Shown: positions 11,901 through 26,700 of the stretch, in pieces | Layout of the letters: each line of letters opens with the position of its first letter | Numbering within the stretch: position 1 is the first letter of the stretch | Assembly (NCBI GenBank): GCA_013397075.1 | Contig: VWZS01009726.1 | Span: 124,001-188,000, forward strand | Reading direction: 5' to 3' | Length of the DNA stretch: 64,000 bases | DNA from: Rhabdornis inornatus | Taxonomy: Eukaryota; Chordata; Aves; Passeriformes; Rhabdornithidae | The notes under the pieces: generated by a model | What the model was told of the DNA's origin: nothing | The model's input: the letters and a program-made list of their open reading frames with translations, nothing else | Database searches by the model: none | Position numbers and translations under genes: made by a program

Positions 11901-14900
11901 GGAAAATAAATGAGGTGAGATTAGAATGAATGACAAAATGCTTTAAGGTAAACATGAGAGAGCGAAGAGCAATTTTGTGAAAAGGTCAGGGAGTCAGGGT
12001 TATTAAAAGGGTAGCATAGCATAATGCACAGGGTAACCAGCATGTGTTAGTTTTTCCATTTATGAAACTTTTTTTTAAGCTGAAAGCAACACAGACATAT
12101 TTGGATTAACTTCTGTATTTTCTGCTATCTGATAGCAAATGTTCTGTGTTGCATTTATACAAAGCTAGCCTTCTAGACAACATAAGGTTTCTCAATTACA
12201 GCAATATACCAGCTCTCTATTAGTGCTGTGGGAATACATCCAGCAGACAGGAAATAATTTCTATGAGAAATGATTTGCACTTCAGCTTTATTAAGGGCAG
12301 CACCATCAGGGTGAGCTTTCTGTTGCATGTCTTGCTGTCCTGACTATCGTTTTCCTTCTACTTGCATGAAAGTGAGAAATATTTAAAAACTGGAAAATTA
12401 TGTGAGAAATAATCACCTCCAAAATTCCTCCTGGAATGGCTAGACAGATTTTTTTTACAACACAAGGCGCTGGCAAAAATCAACATACATTTCCTCATGT
12501 CCACGTGCTCTCATGAAAGCTCCAAATCTGGCTGAAGACCTACCCTGGGACAGAGTACTGTTGGGACTCCTTGCTGTGGTTGTTGCATTGTTCAAGTGCC
12601 TCTCTCAGGAAAGCTGATAAAGGTTTGTATAGACTGTAACTTTCCTCTAGTTACTCTTCTTGTTAGGTGTGCACTGTACCACGCAACTTTCACCTACACC
12701 CACTGTGGTGTTTTAGCATAGAAAATATGTACAGAGTGCCCATTTTTAAATTGTGTCACATCCCATTTTCACAGACTCACTACATAATGGGGTTTAATTT
12801 GCTTTTCAAAAATACCCAGGGCACAGGAATATCTAACAGAAATATTCTGGAAACCCACCACAGAAAATGCTGTTTTTTCACAGACAGATAACTGCATTAA
12901 TTCAAATAGGAATTGTAGCTTATGTTTATGTATGAATCCTTTGCTTCAGGACAAAAAATAATCACTAACTTATACAGATTGGGAGAAATTCCTCCTCTGG
13001 GAAGACTTTACATGATGAGATTTTTCTCAGCTTTCTTTAAACCATCTAACCACTGCAGAACACAGGGTAAATGCAATGAAATTAAAGATCCTTTGGAAAA
13101 TCTGGGTTCTTTCTCATTATTATTATTCTCCTGAGTAATGCATAAATTTCTCAGCACCAAAAAACTAATAATATCTCTCATTAGGAAGAATCAGCCTCCC
13201 TGGTTTCTTTTTTCAGCTACAGCAATAGAACTTCTTCTATACTAATCCAACATCCACATCCAGGCTTAAAAATGAAACCTTGTTTCAAGTCAATTGAGTG
13301 ACCTTATCAACTTCACTTAATTACTCTACAGTCTTTTAAAAAGGAGTAACAGAAACCCCAAACAAATTTATGTTCCTTAGTTTTATCTTTAATGCTGACT
13401 ATGAGTGGTCAGAAGTTTGGCTGGCATGTATTCTTTACCTTAAAAATGCTAAATATCACCCTGTTTCAAAGTTTTCCTCCTGCCTCCATCTCAAGATTTC
13501 CTCAAACTAGCTGCTACAGTGAATTCTCTTACCACTGGAAAGAAGAAACCAACTAAACAAGGGTCTTTCTGTCCAATGGTCAGAAATTATTCAACAGAGA
13601 AATCCCATAAGAGACCAGATTCAGCAACTGTCCAGGACAGCTGCAGAAAATTGAGGAAGCAACTGAATTTTGCAGGCCAGGTTATGTTCTCCACATCAGC
13701 AACATAAATCCCAAAAATTGTTTCAACTGGTAATATTTAGAGGTTTCAAAAGCTCTATGCCTTCTAGAGCTGCTGAGTTCTTTTAGCATGCACTCCTTAG
13801 GACAGGAAAGCTCATGGGTCACTTGCCTCTCCTGTGACTGCAGTAGTACTATTTCTGAAACAAAAGATTGGTGATCAAAATCTCTCAAAGCTGCAGGTTC
13901 CTAGATGGCCTTGATGAGTAAATCAAATTAAAGTGATGCACTCCGCTCCATCAATTTCATGGAGAGAATGCGGACAAAAGTAACATCCAGCACTGTGCAA
14001 AAATCAATTTATAATACGTGTAGGGATCTTCCCCCCTAATTACAGAAGTTAAATTAGTTAACAATATCCCAAACATTTTGCACCATTAAAATATTTCAAT
14101 TCAATTTCAAAAATCTCTATTAGAAACATCAGCTAGTACTTCTCAAGAAGAGAAGGCTCTAACTTATCTGCAATTTAACTTGGCTAGGTGTTACTAACTT
14201 CCCTTGTGCTTATATGCTGTGGAGTGTAGTCCTATGGAAAATTCCCTGTTGGGTAAATCTCATTGCTTTATCAGCCCTGCTACAATGAAAATGAAGGATT
14301 TTATCTGTGAGTTCCATAGACGTGCTTCTCTGCTTCTCCTTTACTTTAACATAGGTTTTGAAACTTTTCAGACCAGAAAAAAAGATCAGAAAATACCTCT
14401 TGTAAACAAGAAGTGGTGAAGTATTTTGCTTGGAGACAGAGTTCCTACATCTTTGGGAACAATGTTCCTTGAAACATTTGTTATCATTTCCTCTTTTAAA
14501 CAGTTAAATAAAGAGACCTTAAACCAAGGGTTCACAGCGATATTAGCAAAAGGTTAAGATAATATTTGTAGATTATTTTTTCATCAATGATTTCAAAGGG
14601 GAAAAGCAGCATAATTTAATTTTAATTGCTGCTCCCATTTCCACAGAATGGTATGTATTGATAAAACAGATGTAATCACACTGTCTCTGGACACTTACTC
14701 ACCGTGGATGTGGACATGGTAAATTAACCAGAACTGAATAGGAGGAAGTATGGGTTACATGAAAACACTTCAAACTAGTATGTAAATACTTTATCAGAAA
14801 TGTGCTTTGTACAATGCTGTTTGAACCATTTGGCAGCCAGTCCTCCAGAGACTGATTCCACAATTGCTTGCGGTCCCAGTGAGACAGAGGTCCAGGTGTG

Positions 14901-15550
14901 CTGGAGTTCCGCAAGGCAGCAAAGGGATCAGCTGCATCAGTAAATCACCATCTCCTCTCACCTTGGGCAGGGACAGAGATGCATTGCAGGGTTCTGCTTT
15001 CTAGCAAGCTCAAGGGATTGCTAGAGTACAGCAAACTTGTATACACTAACCATGTCCCTAAATTTTTCCAAAGTGTCCTCTTACTGCAATGAAATACATC
15101 TTACACTGAATGCAAGCCCTGTCTCTGTGCTGAAGGAACCTGCTGGAATGGTGGGGGAAATAATTTGCAATTTACTTCTGATATTCAGGAATCAATCGAG
15201 ACTTGATGAGTCTTTCAGAAAAACAATTTGCATCTGTGGCTTTAATAGTACAAAGAAAAGGTTCCACAGGATGGAGAGAGAGAAAAAACATGAAAGAGTA
15301 GAAGAGGAAGACTGGAAGCCACTGATGTGAAGAACAGATAAAAGATCCAGCCAAGCAACCCAAGCATACAAAGAAGCTATAATCCTGGGACAAAATTTTC
15401 ATACTACTGGGGCTCCATGCACAATCTCTAGTCAAAAAAGAAGCTGATTCCTCTGAAAAATTTAGCATATTTTAACATTTAGTGAAAGAGTAGGATTAAA
15501 AGATCTTTTAATATACAGCCCAGTTCATGCTTTTTCTTCATTAGAGATAA

Positions 15551-15576
15551 ATTAAGTGATCTGAAAATCACTTAAT
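15551..15576. repeat. Inverted repeat, 10-bp perfect arms, 6-bp loop
   Basis: ATTAAGTGAT (15551-15560) and ATCACTTAAT (15567-15576) are perfect reverse complements separated by CTGAAA. The arms do not extend further. It is short and AT-rich, so it is compatible with chance in 64 kb, and it is too short for a microRNA precursor. Confidence 0.6.
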
Positions 15577-18500
15577 CTGAAGACAGAGAAACAGATTCAG
15601 ACCAGAATTAAATGAAACCAGGTTGTTTTCCCAGCAGAGAACAAATAAAAGCACCAAAATATTTCAGGTTATCTGAAGTCTACTGCTAAACATAAAATAA
15701 AGTGTTTCTTCTAATGATTACTTGGTTCACTTTTTTTGCCCTTTACAGCTAGAAGGGTTTTGTCCAGCTGCACAGCTGATACAGGCATTTGACCTAGAGG
15801 GCAAGAAGTGCACTTAGAAATAAACCCAAGTAAAAAGCCAAGAACAAATGCTGCAATATTTTTTGTTCTGTCTGTCTTTCTGCATCCCAGATAACAACCC
15901 CAAAGTTCAAGGAATTCCACCTTGATATCCAGGTCTGGTTCAGAAATCTAATCTGACATCTTTTTCCACGTTTCAAACTACAAGAATGACAAAGAAAAAC
16001 AATTATTTGAAAATCCCTATTTAAAGTCTTGTGATTAAACTATTCTCATAAGTGAATGAATTAGGTTTAGAACTGGCCTGAAAAATTCCTTATGGGTTTA
16101 CAAGTTGCAGCAAGTCTCTGGGGAGCTAGATTCTGAGCTAAAAACCTGCCAAAGTACACAGATCTATGCAGTGTGGACAACGTTTGGGAGCTGACAACTT
16201 TCCACATGTTTTCTGCATTAAATCACACTTTGCACAGGCTTAAACCTAAGGTAAAAATGATAAAGTTAGGAAGAAAGCAATTTCCAGATAGTAGCAGAAG
16301 AACAAAAATAAGAGTAGATGTTCCCAATCTAACAAACTTGGGAGGGTTTCTTCCTTGTTTCCTTTGATTTGCACACTCCTGTAGAAATGATTTAATGCTT
16401 GTTAGTGTTTTAGATGTGTTTTGCAAAAATGTTTATCCTTCCCTTTCCTTGTCTTTTTCTTCTGTTTATTTCTATGCCAAATGAAAAATAATGACTCCAA
16501 CTTACACTATCATTCGAAACTGTTATTGTGAAACGAGCCTGGGATGGCTGCTTGATCACCAACTCAGTGCTTGGATTTGGCATGGCTAGCACCAGGACAA
16601 CAGAGATAATAAATGCTGAACCCAGCTTTGATTCCTTCCATTAATAGAGACCTTTAACTCTTTCTCTCTGCCTCTCACTCTTATCACCTCCCTGTACTTA
16701 GCATTTGCATGAAATCTCTGAGCCCCAAGTATCTTTAAGACTCAAACCCCCATCAAACACAGCTGAAACAACTGTTTCAATACTTCCCACTGATGGACAA
16801 ACTATTGGAGTGCATAATTCCATTCCTTCACTAAACCAGGTAGGCACAGGAGAAAGCATAGTGAAGCCCTTAAACTACAGAAAACCTTTGCTACAAAACT
16901 CTTGCCTGAACCTTTGATTCTTTCTCAGCAAATAATGTTGAAGGTAACATTACTTACTTACATTTTAGTAACTCCTGTGTGTTCCATGCTTGAAAACAGA
17001 GCTGTTTAAAAGAAAAAGCGAAAGGGCTCTTTCTCTGGCAGAAAATACTGATTTTTTTTTTAAATGGGCTGACAGAAATTTATCTTTTTGTTGTTCAAGA
17101 AGTAACAGCCTTTCCAAGATTTTGAAGGAAAGAGTATTATGAGCAGGGCTCAGTAGTGTTTCCATTTCTCACTGAGTGTATGCACGTTTTTCAGGCAAGC
17201 TCACATATAAAGCTTTTCAAATGTGATCACCAAATCATGAGTAAGAATAGCAATAAACAAAATAAAACAAGAAAATTCATAAGTTGAAATACGCATTGAA
17301 AAGTTTTTCATCCTTTAAAGTATTTTGATTTGATGGAATTGCATACAAGTATTTGTGAGAAATCTTGCACACATGTCTTAAGGGTGGGACAGTGGAAATA
17401 ATTCTATCAGAATTCATGAGTTTTGGTAGATCATGCCTTGAACAATTTCTAAAGCTTGTCTTTTATTCTTAAAAGCTATCTTTTCCTTTTCTGAGCAGTT
17501 CAAACTCTGAAGAGAGTTGTGGAAAGAAGGATGTTCTGGGAAGAGGAAAGAGCCCTCATTTCCATTAAAAACTGTTGTCTCTCAACTATTAGTTTTCTCC
17601 CCAACTATTGGAGAGAAATCTATGTACATATGAAGGAGGAATGGTTTTTATGGCACATGAAGCATTTAGGCTTGATATTTTGAAAAAAACACATAGGTAC
17701 ACAACCTAGTTCTGTTTCCACTATGTACTTAATGTATGCTTGTAGTGTTTCCAATATTTATGTGGCATGATCAGACAGAAGACAATGTTGTGCACGAGAA
17801 AGCATCAATATAATTTGCCTAAATTTAATAAGTTCCAGTTAAAAACATTAATTTTTAACTAACTGCCTAGTATAACATGATCACCTTAATTTTTAAACTG
17901 AAACTATAATAGCAAACAATTTTTTTGCCCAGCTTCCTGCCTCCCACCTAGGATACTAATCTTCTCAAAAATCATGGAAGTAATCCAGTTACCCTTGCAG
18001 CCACAAGGGAGCCTAAGCAACATATGAAACACAGAGCACTGGAGCAGTGTAAATGTAATGTAAATATGTGGGCATTTAAAGTAACCAGAGCTGCAGACCT
18101 GAAAGGTGATGGTTTTGATCCAAAGCCCTGCTTCAGATTGCATTTCTAATGCAGGTGTTAGTCAGGCAGTGACGGGGTTTGTTACATCCACAGGGCTGGT
18201 GGTTCTTCTTTATTTTCCAATACTTTGAATTTTCCTATACACTTTTCTTGCTACTTCAGTGTTTTCTCCCATATGTGCATTTGTGAAACTACTACTGAGA
18301 AGAAACATGTTACCAAAAAAGGCCATAATAACTTCTTTCGTATTAAGTAAGGATTTGGGGGTTTAAGAAGATGTGAGAACTGACTTTTTTTTTTAATATT
18401 TCTGTTTTCCAAGTGATTAGGTGGTTTTGGATGCATTGTTTATATGTGGGCCTGCTTGAGTCACCTAAAGTAGATGTGATTTTCTCAGGCTTTGACAAAG

Positions 18501-20629
18501 TCAAGTTACATCAAAGTATCTCAAATTAGGCATCCTCTGAACGGAGAGATTTAAAACCACCAGTTCTTTTTCAAAGCCTTGGCTGCAACATTTGGAAGCA
18601 TTTTAACCCAACCACCCTATTCTGATGCAAGTAAGTTGTGGCCTTTGCCCCATAGTCAGTTTCAATATTTAGCCAGATCAACAACAGAAATGCAAGGGTT
18701 GCATCAGATGCCTGATCTGTCATGGTCAGATCAACTCATGCAGAGTTTCAGCCAAAGAACTTATTCCACAGAGAAAACCACGCTGGCATTCAGCCAGAAG
18801 ATTAAAACATCCCTTGGGAGGCAGCACTGCAGATTGTCAAGGCCGTGTGGTGTGTGCTGGGTGATGTTTCCATAGACTCTCCTGACCTTGTGAAGCTTTG
18901 TGTAAAGCATGCTTACTGCCAGGGTCTGAAGAGCTTCTCCTGCAGCACAGCTCTCCTTGCTGCCCAAACACAGGGCTGTAGGTCTACAGATAACAAAGTC
19001 AGCTTCAAATTTCATAGGCCTGGAGGGATAGGAAGGATTGTGCTGACACCATGGGCTGTGTAGGGGTGTGTCTTTGTCTCGACCCTCTGTGATGGCACTA
19101 TCCTGTTAACATTAGTGTGCCAAGTTAGCTACATCATGTTCTAGAAGGACACAGTCTCCTAATGATGTTCGTCTGACAAACAACAAACTTGATTTCCAAC
19201 AGGTGGTCTGTATGGGGAAGGCTGCTATATTGCAATTGGATTTTGGTCATTCTTACAGTCTGAGAAACCAGAGCAAAGTCACTTATATCCAGTAAAAATA
19301 AATTAAAAATCAAAATATCCTAAGGAAATTTGTGTTGTTTTTTATGAGAAAGAAAAAAATCATGACACTGTCTGATATCCATGAATGGACAGATGGTAGA
19401 AGCAATGTCTCCTGAAGGAATAGAGTTGTTTGTAGTTAGTTTTACTTCTGCTGTGGGCAGAAATAAAATCAAAGCCCCATAGAAGCAGAGTTCCTCATTA
19501 TCAGCCTCTACTGTAGTTAAGGAGGTAGAGCAACACTCAGAGCAGCCCAGTGACAAAGGAGCAGGATGCAGGATCCCTCAGCACAGCCTGGGGGACACAG
19601 TGGAAAGACCCCCCGGGACTGACATTTGTTGTCAGTGTTGTCAGGCTTCCAGCTTGGTTGCCACTTTTCCTCCAAGAGTATACAATCCAGGGGGCTCTTT
19701 AAAGTAAGTCAACAAAAAGTTTTAAAATGGCATTAAAGACAGCAAAAGAAAGCACTTAGAAAAACTGACAGGCAAAGGAAGGATATAGGTTAGGTGTGGA
19801 GTAGAGGGATTGGAGAGAGTGATGGAGGAAACAAAGGGAAAAAAATAGCAAAGTGAAAACAAGTAATGAAAGGAATGGCTATAGAAACAACTGACAATGT
19901 AAAGGGGCGAAATAAAACATAATCTCTTAAGCAGACATTCACGATTAAGAAAGGTTATTTCTCTTTCATTTTTATTTCCTTGGCAGAGAAGGGGGAGCTG
20001 TAGGGAGGAGGAAATTAAGTGTTTGGTGCTGGTGCTGATGGAAAACTTTGTTTCAGCTGCAGCTAAGGCAGAGAAAGAATTTCCCCTGGTCAGGCCCAGG
20101 TGAGGGGTTACAGAGCAGCAGTATCTGTGTCCGAGACAGAAACCCTTAATATCTGTATTAATTTGTCAGGCCTTGACTAAGGAAAGCAATATTAATGAGA
20201 CTTTAAAATACTTGCCACTGGCATGTGACGTGTGCCTATGAATATTTAAGGAATGATGGGATCACTTAACCACTCTTTCTTCATTTCAGCCTGAGTTCCC
20301 ATCCCAAACTGAACTGGAAAATTTTTTATGCACTTTGGCTTGTCTCAGTTAAATTAACACCCCCACCCCTCTTTCTATACCTCCTTTCCTGTCTACTTCT
20401 TCTGAATCACTCTCTCGAGCTATGTCCAGGCTGCTTTCAGCTCTGGCGTTAAACTGCAGCTTGTCACTAAAGGCACCTTGGCATGTACATAAAAGAGATC
20501 TGAAGGTGGAAATGACCACCCATTAAATCACCTCATGCCTCCAGTCATTGTGGGATTGTTCCTGCAGCACACTCCCCAGGGCCTGGGGTTTTAATGCTTT
20601 GAGCAACAGAAATTTTACCTCCACCCCCT

Positions 20630-20750
20630 TTGGGAGGAGTGCATGAGGGCTAATAGATCACATTGTTACGAAATTTTTCCTAATACATAGCCTGCATTTT
20701 CCTTTGTTTGATGTCTTTACTCCGTTATTCATATTTATAACTGGTGCTGG
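20630..20750 (-). mobile_element. Ancient CR1-like LINE 3'-end relic
   Basis: Read on the plus strand, the segment around 20665-20735 (GTTACGAAATTTTTCCTAAT, then a TAGCCTGCATTTTCC-like stretch, then TTTACTCC) follows the order of the reverse complement of CR1 3' ends: GTTAGGAAATTCTTCCTAAT, then AACCTGAATTTCCC, then ATTACTCC. The element is therefore in minus orientation and heavily diverged. The boundaries are vague. The match is from memory of the CR1 consensus, not from an alignment. Confidence 0.45.
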
Positions 20751-20759
20751 GTGAATCCC

Positions 20760-23700
20760 AGGTGGTTCTGAGGTTTATTTCTGTTTAAGAAGGCATGCAA
20801 AAAGCCAGAGACTACTCTGCATTCTTTAAACCTTTTGGTGCCTTCCTGACAGGCTCTGTTATTTCTTCCCTGAAACTGCCCAGGACCCAGTAGAAAGCCC
20901 CATTTCCCTCTATCCCAGAAGGGTAGAAGGTTGGATGCTGGCCAGTCCCCTGCTCTGGTAAATCTATCCTGAGAACAGAGACTAAAGCACTCATCTCCTC
21001 AATCTACAATATGCCTTTTTCTCATCATTACCCAGTAGCCTCAGTCCTCCAGTTTAATTTCCTGTACTCATCAGGCTGTTGCTGTGCTTCTTGTACTCCC
21101 TTACCTAATTCAGGGGTTTATCAATCTCTTTTTATTGCACTGCTTCCTCTGATGTCCGAGTACAAGAGATACTTCTTCAAGTATTTTTTCTTAAGAAGAA
21201 AGGTATTTCTCAAGCAGTTTTTCAGATATTCCATGAAACTCTGCAGTAATCAGACAGGAGCAAGCAGGATCCCTTCATTTGTTCTGAAGAAACCTTGCAC
21301 AGCAGGATTTAGTTAGGGGCTGTGAATCCTTCCTCTGGACCCTCCATCCTGCACATAGAGCCAAATACTGCAGAGCAGTCCCAGGGTACTCCACGCTTTA
21401 AGGATGCCCAAGCAGAAGCCCAACTTAATGGTTACTGGCAATCCTGTTTAGCAGGGGCACATTACAATGTGTGCAATGCCAGTGACAGACAGTGCTGCCA
21501 GGACTTTCTCACTCTCTGACATTTTTCATTATGGGAGCAGGCTCCTCCCTCTCCTGATGTCAGAGACATTATTCCAGTCCTTGATTCTGGCATCTAACTT
21601 GGCCAGGACGCGTTAAGTCACAGTCAGAGGGACTGCTCCTAATATTGTCATTTTAACAAATACGAGTTACCAGGGCTGTAGCAAGTGCCAGATCATACCT
21701 TTCTTCTGTAAGGGTGGAAGAGAGATTTAAATCAATGTTGCTGTCAAAATGGCCCCTGTACTACAGTGAAGTCTGTCTTCTCACTCTTCTCCTTTGAAGG
21801 TTAAGCAACAATAAAAAATTGTTCTGCTGCTGCAAGAAAAATAAAAAGTGAGAAATGTCTGCTGTAGTCTAGTTGTCTATGCATTCAGATTATGAGCAAA
21901 TTATTTTTAAATGCCTTTACCTGAGGCATTCTCATTTTTTATACAACAGTAAATTGAGTACACACTGTTCTACAAATAGCATGTTTTTTCTCTTAGAAGG
22001 CAGGAAGACTGCAGTTCTACACCTCATCCAAATGCAGGATGCTGGTTTTCCTCCTGTCACACTGCTCTAACACCAGGCAAGACAGGAGGAAGAGGCACAA
22101 GCACCACTTCTCCTACGTGCTTTATATGGTTTAAGTGTGCTTTTAGCCTGCTAGACCCCAAAAGGGGCAGCTTGCTGGCTTACAGGCAGCACAGGGGTGG
22201 CTGTTGGCTTTGGAGGTGTTCATTTAGCAAGCAGCTGGGGACCTGGTCTGTTTTCATACCACAGAAATACAGGTGGGACAAAACCAGAGCTTACATAGAC
22301 ATGAGCTTCCTATGCCCCCTGTCCTGGACAATTAATAAATACATGGTTATAATTCTTGTCATCAGCTTATTTTTGAATTATATACACAGGTATAAAAAAC
22401 CTGAAAGCAGGGATTTATTGTCTAAATTAAATGGCAGTGTCAAGAAGTAACTGGCACTGAAAACAAACTGCCATGCTGCCAATAACAATTAACTGGGAAG
22501 AGTACTTACAGAAAGGCAAATATGATTTTTTTTTTCTAAGGCAGAGGACTAAAGACCATCAAAACAACCCTAAAATGACACAGGAAGACTTACCAAGAGT
22601 AGCATATGTACTACATAGGGAGACCCTTTTTGGCTCATACAGGCTTTACAGACTGTAAATTATGGTTATTCCTAGGAGGAAAGAAAAGAGGTTCTGTCAG
22701 TTGTACAATTACTTTTTATTGGCAGTGCTCTTTCAACTCAAGAAAACATTGGCGGAGGTTCAAGACCAAGATTTGGCTCAAACACCACCACAATTTTTCA
22801 GAAATATGATGAATGTTCCTCAAGAAATAGTTTCCTAAGGAAGCCACAAAAATGTGTCCAGCTAGGTTTCAGGATATCTAAAACAATATCCAAAAGTTGC
22901 TACCACTGAAGATCAATTGCCTTAAGTAATTTCACCAAACGATATTTTTATCTGTCAGACTGCCTGATGCTCTCTGACAAAGGGATCCCTGACACATCTG
23001 GATGAACAGTTTCATAAATTTTGATGTATACACTCCTGTACACAATTCATCACACCCAACTCAAGCATTCATTTTGAAGGATAACCTATTTAAAAAAAAT
23101 TATCAATCTAGTGACAGTGGAAGACAGTCCTGTCACTGTGAAGGTATGCTGGCCTGAGGGTCATATACTGAACATAAATTCAGTCACTGATCTCTCATGC
23201 CTGAGTGAAAATATTCCCAAGCCTGAGTGAAAACTTCATTTCAGAAAAGTGGATGAGACTTTTTTCAATTGCTGTCAAAAGTCTGTCTTCCTGCTGTCTT
23301 CCCTGAAGATGTGTCCCTGCAATATAGCAGGGTAAAAGCACTAACCATTACTACTCTCAGTTATAGAAAATTAGCAAATATTCATAAACTAATCTTCAGC
23401 TTATCTTGACCTGAATCTTAGGTTGCTAGAAGAGACTGGAGATGTGTCATGAACATTCACATTTGCTCCCAAAACACCTTTAATGATTACTGCAGCCATC
23501 TAGAACACAAAAGGCTATTTGTACATTTTTTCTATGATGCTTTATACAGAAATACTGGAAAATTTCTAGGTGCTTCCAGATGATTCCTGTCTGTAATGAA
23601 AGCATAACCATCAAGCAAAAGCAAGAGAAATAGCAATTTTTATTGTAAAACATGCATATAAGTGTATCTATAAGGAGGCAGACATAAAATAAGCTTGATT

Positions 23701-26700
23701 CCATCAAATATTGGGAATATCTTCTACAATTTCAGAAGATTATTATCTCTGGACTTATAATCAGCTGTACAAACTGGTATATTTTTTTTAATTCCTTTTC
23801 AGTATTGAGTTAATTAAATGTAATTACATATTTAGAGATTTACCAGTGAAAGGCACTGCTGCTAGGATATTAGTTCCCCTAACTGAATGGGCCTCTCCAA
23901 ATGTGTATTTTTACTCTTTTTTTTTTTATTATCCTGGGCTGTAGAAAGGTCCATAGTTAACCCAGAGATGTTTTTATCTCTCCATCAACTCCCCAGTGAA
24001 TTCTTAATACTTGAAATTTTGATACAAGTGTGATCAGATGCTTCTTCCTCACACTCATTCCAGTTATTTCAGATTATAAAGCCTGGCATAGTCTCAAGCA
24101 CAGATCTTAAATCTGGCAACATTGCTCCAGCAGACACAAGCATACAGAAAGCAGAAGGCTAGACAAAACAGGATAATATGAAGACTGTATTTAATAACAC
24201 AGGAAAAAAACAGAATTAAATTCCCCGAATTTGATAAGATTGCTGCTAAGAAATGAACTTGTAGCTTAGCGAAATATATGTTTTACCCCTCTGCAGGCTA
24301 TAAAAATTAATGCATTCTAGTTAAGATTTCAATACATTTCAATAGTTTGGTTCATAATTACTTGCATTACTAGACAACTAAGAATAAATACAAAAATATT
24401 CAAAGTTCATTTGGAGTTCACTGATTAAAATCTTTCCCAGATCTTAAAATACAGTGGGGAGCTTTCTTCCCAAGGAAAGGTTAGATTGATTTCCGATTTA
24501 ATCAGTTGCTAAGCGTTATTAAAATCAGTGGTTCATACAGTTTCCCTAGACCAAGAATAACCCTCCTGTTACTAGCTCTGTACCATCTGACAGTACCCTC
24601 TTATGTGGAACAGACCAAGGATGTAGTAAATAGATGACAAAAGACACCACAGAAACAGGTAATAACATATTTATATGTCTTTAATGGAAACATTTTGTTA
24701 CAATTTAGGTTATGTGATATTCTTGCATTTTAAGAAGTGTGAAAGAAAATGCACAGAATAAAAAGTCAAAGGACACCAGTGAATGTAGATATTTTAAATG
24801 ACCAAGGCATAGAAGAATAAAATACATTACACAAATGAACAAAGGTTATATCCACAGTCATGAATACTCACTCTCCTCTACACAAAAACAATAAATAAAA
24901 TCACATTATATGCAGATAGTTCTACTTACATCAGTACAATATACTGTGCAGCTTTCCATTTGTTTTCTGCTTAACTGGCACTAGGTTCCTCTGTTGTCCA
25001 GTATTTTTCCATTAACAGGAAACAGCATCACCGTAAAAAGGGGGACAAAGTTCCTGTCCACAGTGTCTATCCTGAGTCCTGTCAGTTTTTGATTGTTACA
25101 CCCCATGCACAAGAAACACAGCAAATTCTACCCATTGCCTTCATCCTGCCTCTCCAAGTTTTCTCAGCACTTTCAGACCTTCAAGATGAAGACTGTCTTT
25201 TCTGAGAGAAAGAGAAGTCCAGACCATCCCCAAGTAGAAAGAAACGCAGCTGAGCTCCTCGTGCCTGCTGCTAATGCACAACATCAGCGAAACCTCTGTT
25301 CATAGTTGGGGCAGAATCGTGTGCTCCCTCTGCATACCAATTCATATTACAAAAGACATCCCTAAAATAAGACTTTTTTTTTTTAATACCAATTTTGGTA
25401 CATTTTTTGTTGTGTGCTCAAGTGTTCACTAGAAACATTCACATGACAGAAACACTGAGGAACAGTTCACACAGAGTGGATTTTAACCTTCCAAAGACCT
25501 TTCATCTAATGAATCCACCTAACGTTTCTGAATATAGACTAACCTACAAACAGTGTCAGGTTATTCATAGTAATTTGTCTTTGATGCAGAATATTAATTT
25601 AGTTGCTAGTGAGAGATTTTGAGGGAACTGTAAGCCTCTTCTTTTTGCTAGTTTTTAATGCTGTAAATTTGTTTTATGTCAGTTAGGACCGTCTAAAAGG
25701 TAAATTCTGGGAGAAGTAATGGCATAATAAAAGTCTATATAGTCATACACTGGACACAATTAAACAGTAACCCAAGAAAGCCTCATAACTACGGCAGCAT
25801 TATCTTCTTGATCAAAACCAGCAGTAAATCCACAAAAAGCCCAACATTAACCTCTTTCCCTTCTTCCTCTATGTGTGACACAAAGGGGGAGCTGCCTATA
25901 TGACAGTCTTAAGGCTTCACTGGGGCAAACCACAGTGCTCAGGCTTTCTGTTGTTATTCTTTAGAAGAGAACAGACACTATCAATGTCTGCTGCACAGCT
26001 TGCTGACCCTGAAGACAGCCAGGTCTGTGGTCTCTCACAAACAGCTATTTGTTTTCATTTCAACAATCATTTTTCATCAGTCTCAGAGCTCAGATGTTAA
26101 AAGGTATCTGAGAATGGAAAACAGTTCAGCCCTCAAGGCATCTGAATTAATTTCTGCCTCTAAGCAGGGATATGCACAGTGCAAACCCTTCCATTCTTCT
26201 GCTTGAAAGGTTTCACACACACACAAATCTTTTTGTGCTTTCAACAGCAAGAAGGAAAGAGGGGGAGGAGAGGTGACACACACACAACATATCTGAAAGT
26301 AAAACTTTTCCCAGCATGTCCTTAAAAATACATTCCAAGAGCAACACCTGTGTTTCTTTGTTTCTAAAAAGAGCTAAAGCTGACTCCTACAAAACACGCA
26401 CTTTGAAATCCTCCCTTTACAGCTCACTGTTGTGAGGTGAGTCATTGGGGCATGTTGCTAACCAACAGAAAAGATAATGTGCCATTAGAAACTGGTATTT
26501 CTGTTCCCATGTGCCCTGCCTTGGGGAAGGTGCTAAACTTGACATCATTTTATAGCAACAAAAACATGAATAAAGAAAACTCCAACAGGTAATTCTAGGT
26601 CTAGAATTCTGATAGTGGCTGGCATGGCCATGGGCCAACACGAGGTGTATTGAGAGCTGAGCAGTGTTCAGCAATGAACCATGTCTGAAATTACATAAAA

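Larger units (their letters stand above)
1335..20620. other. Intergenic 3' flank of NPR3, no gene recognised
   Basis: About 19 kb downstream of the receptor gene. Open frames here are short (at most about 120 codons), overlap on both strands and show no family resemblance I can name. Local features are a GC-richer, pyrimidine-rich segment near 3450-4780 of unknown origin, a perfect small palindrome at 5940-5958, a coding-like minus-strand frame at 7515-7763, and a 10-bp-arm inverted repeat at 15551-15576. Some of it may be conserved regulatory DNA, but that cannot be judged from one genome. Confidence 0.5.

Noticed and set aside
18579..19063. Plus-strand frame of 98 codons with a GTAAGT after the first 17 codons
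   Set aside because: The donor-like site interrupts the frame, no acceptor or partner exon is evident, and the peptide matches nothing I know.
26213..26290. CA-dinucleotide runs as a microsatellite
   Set aside because: Each run is only five to seven repeats, too short to call a meaningful microsatellite.
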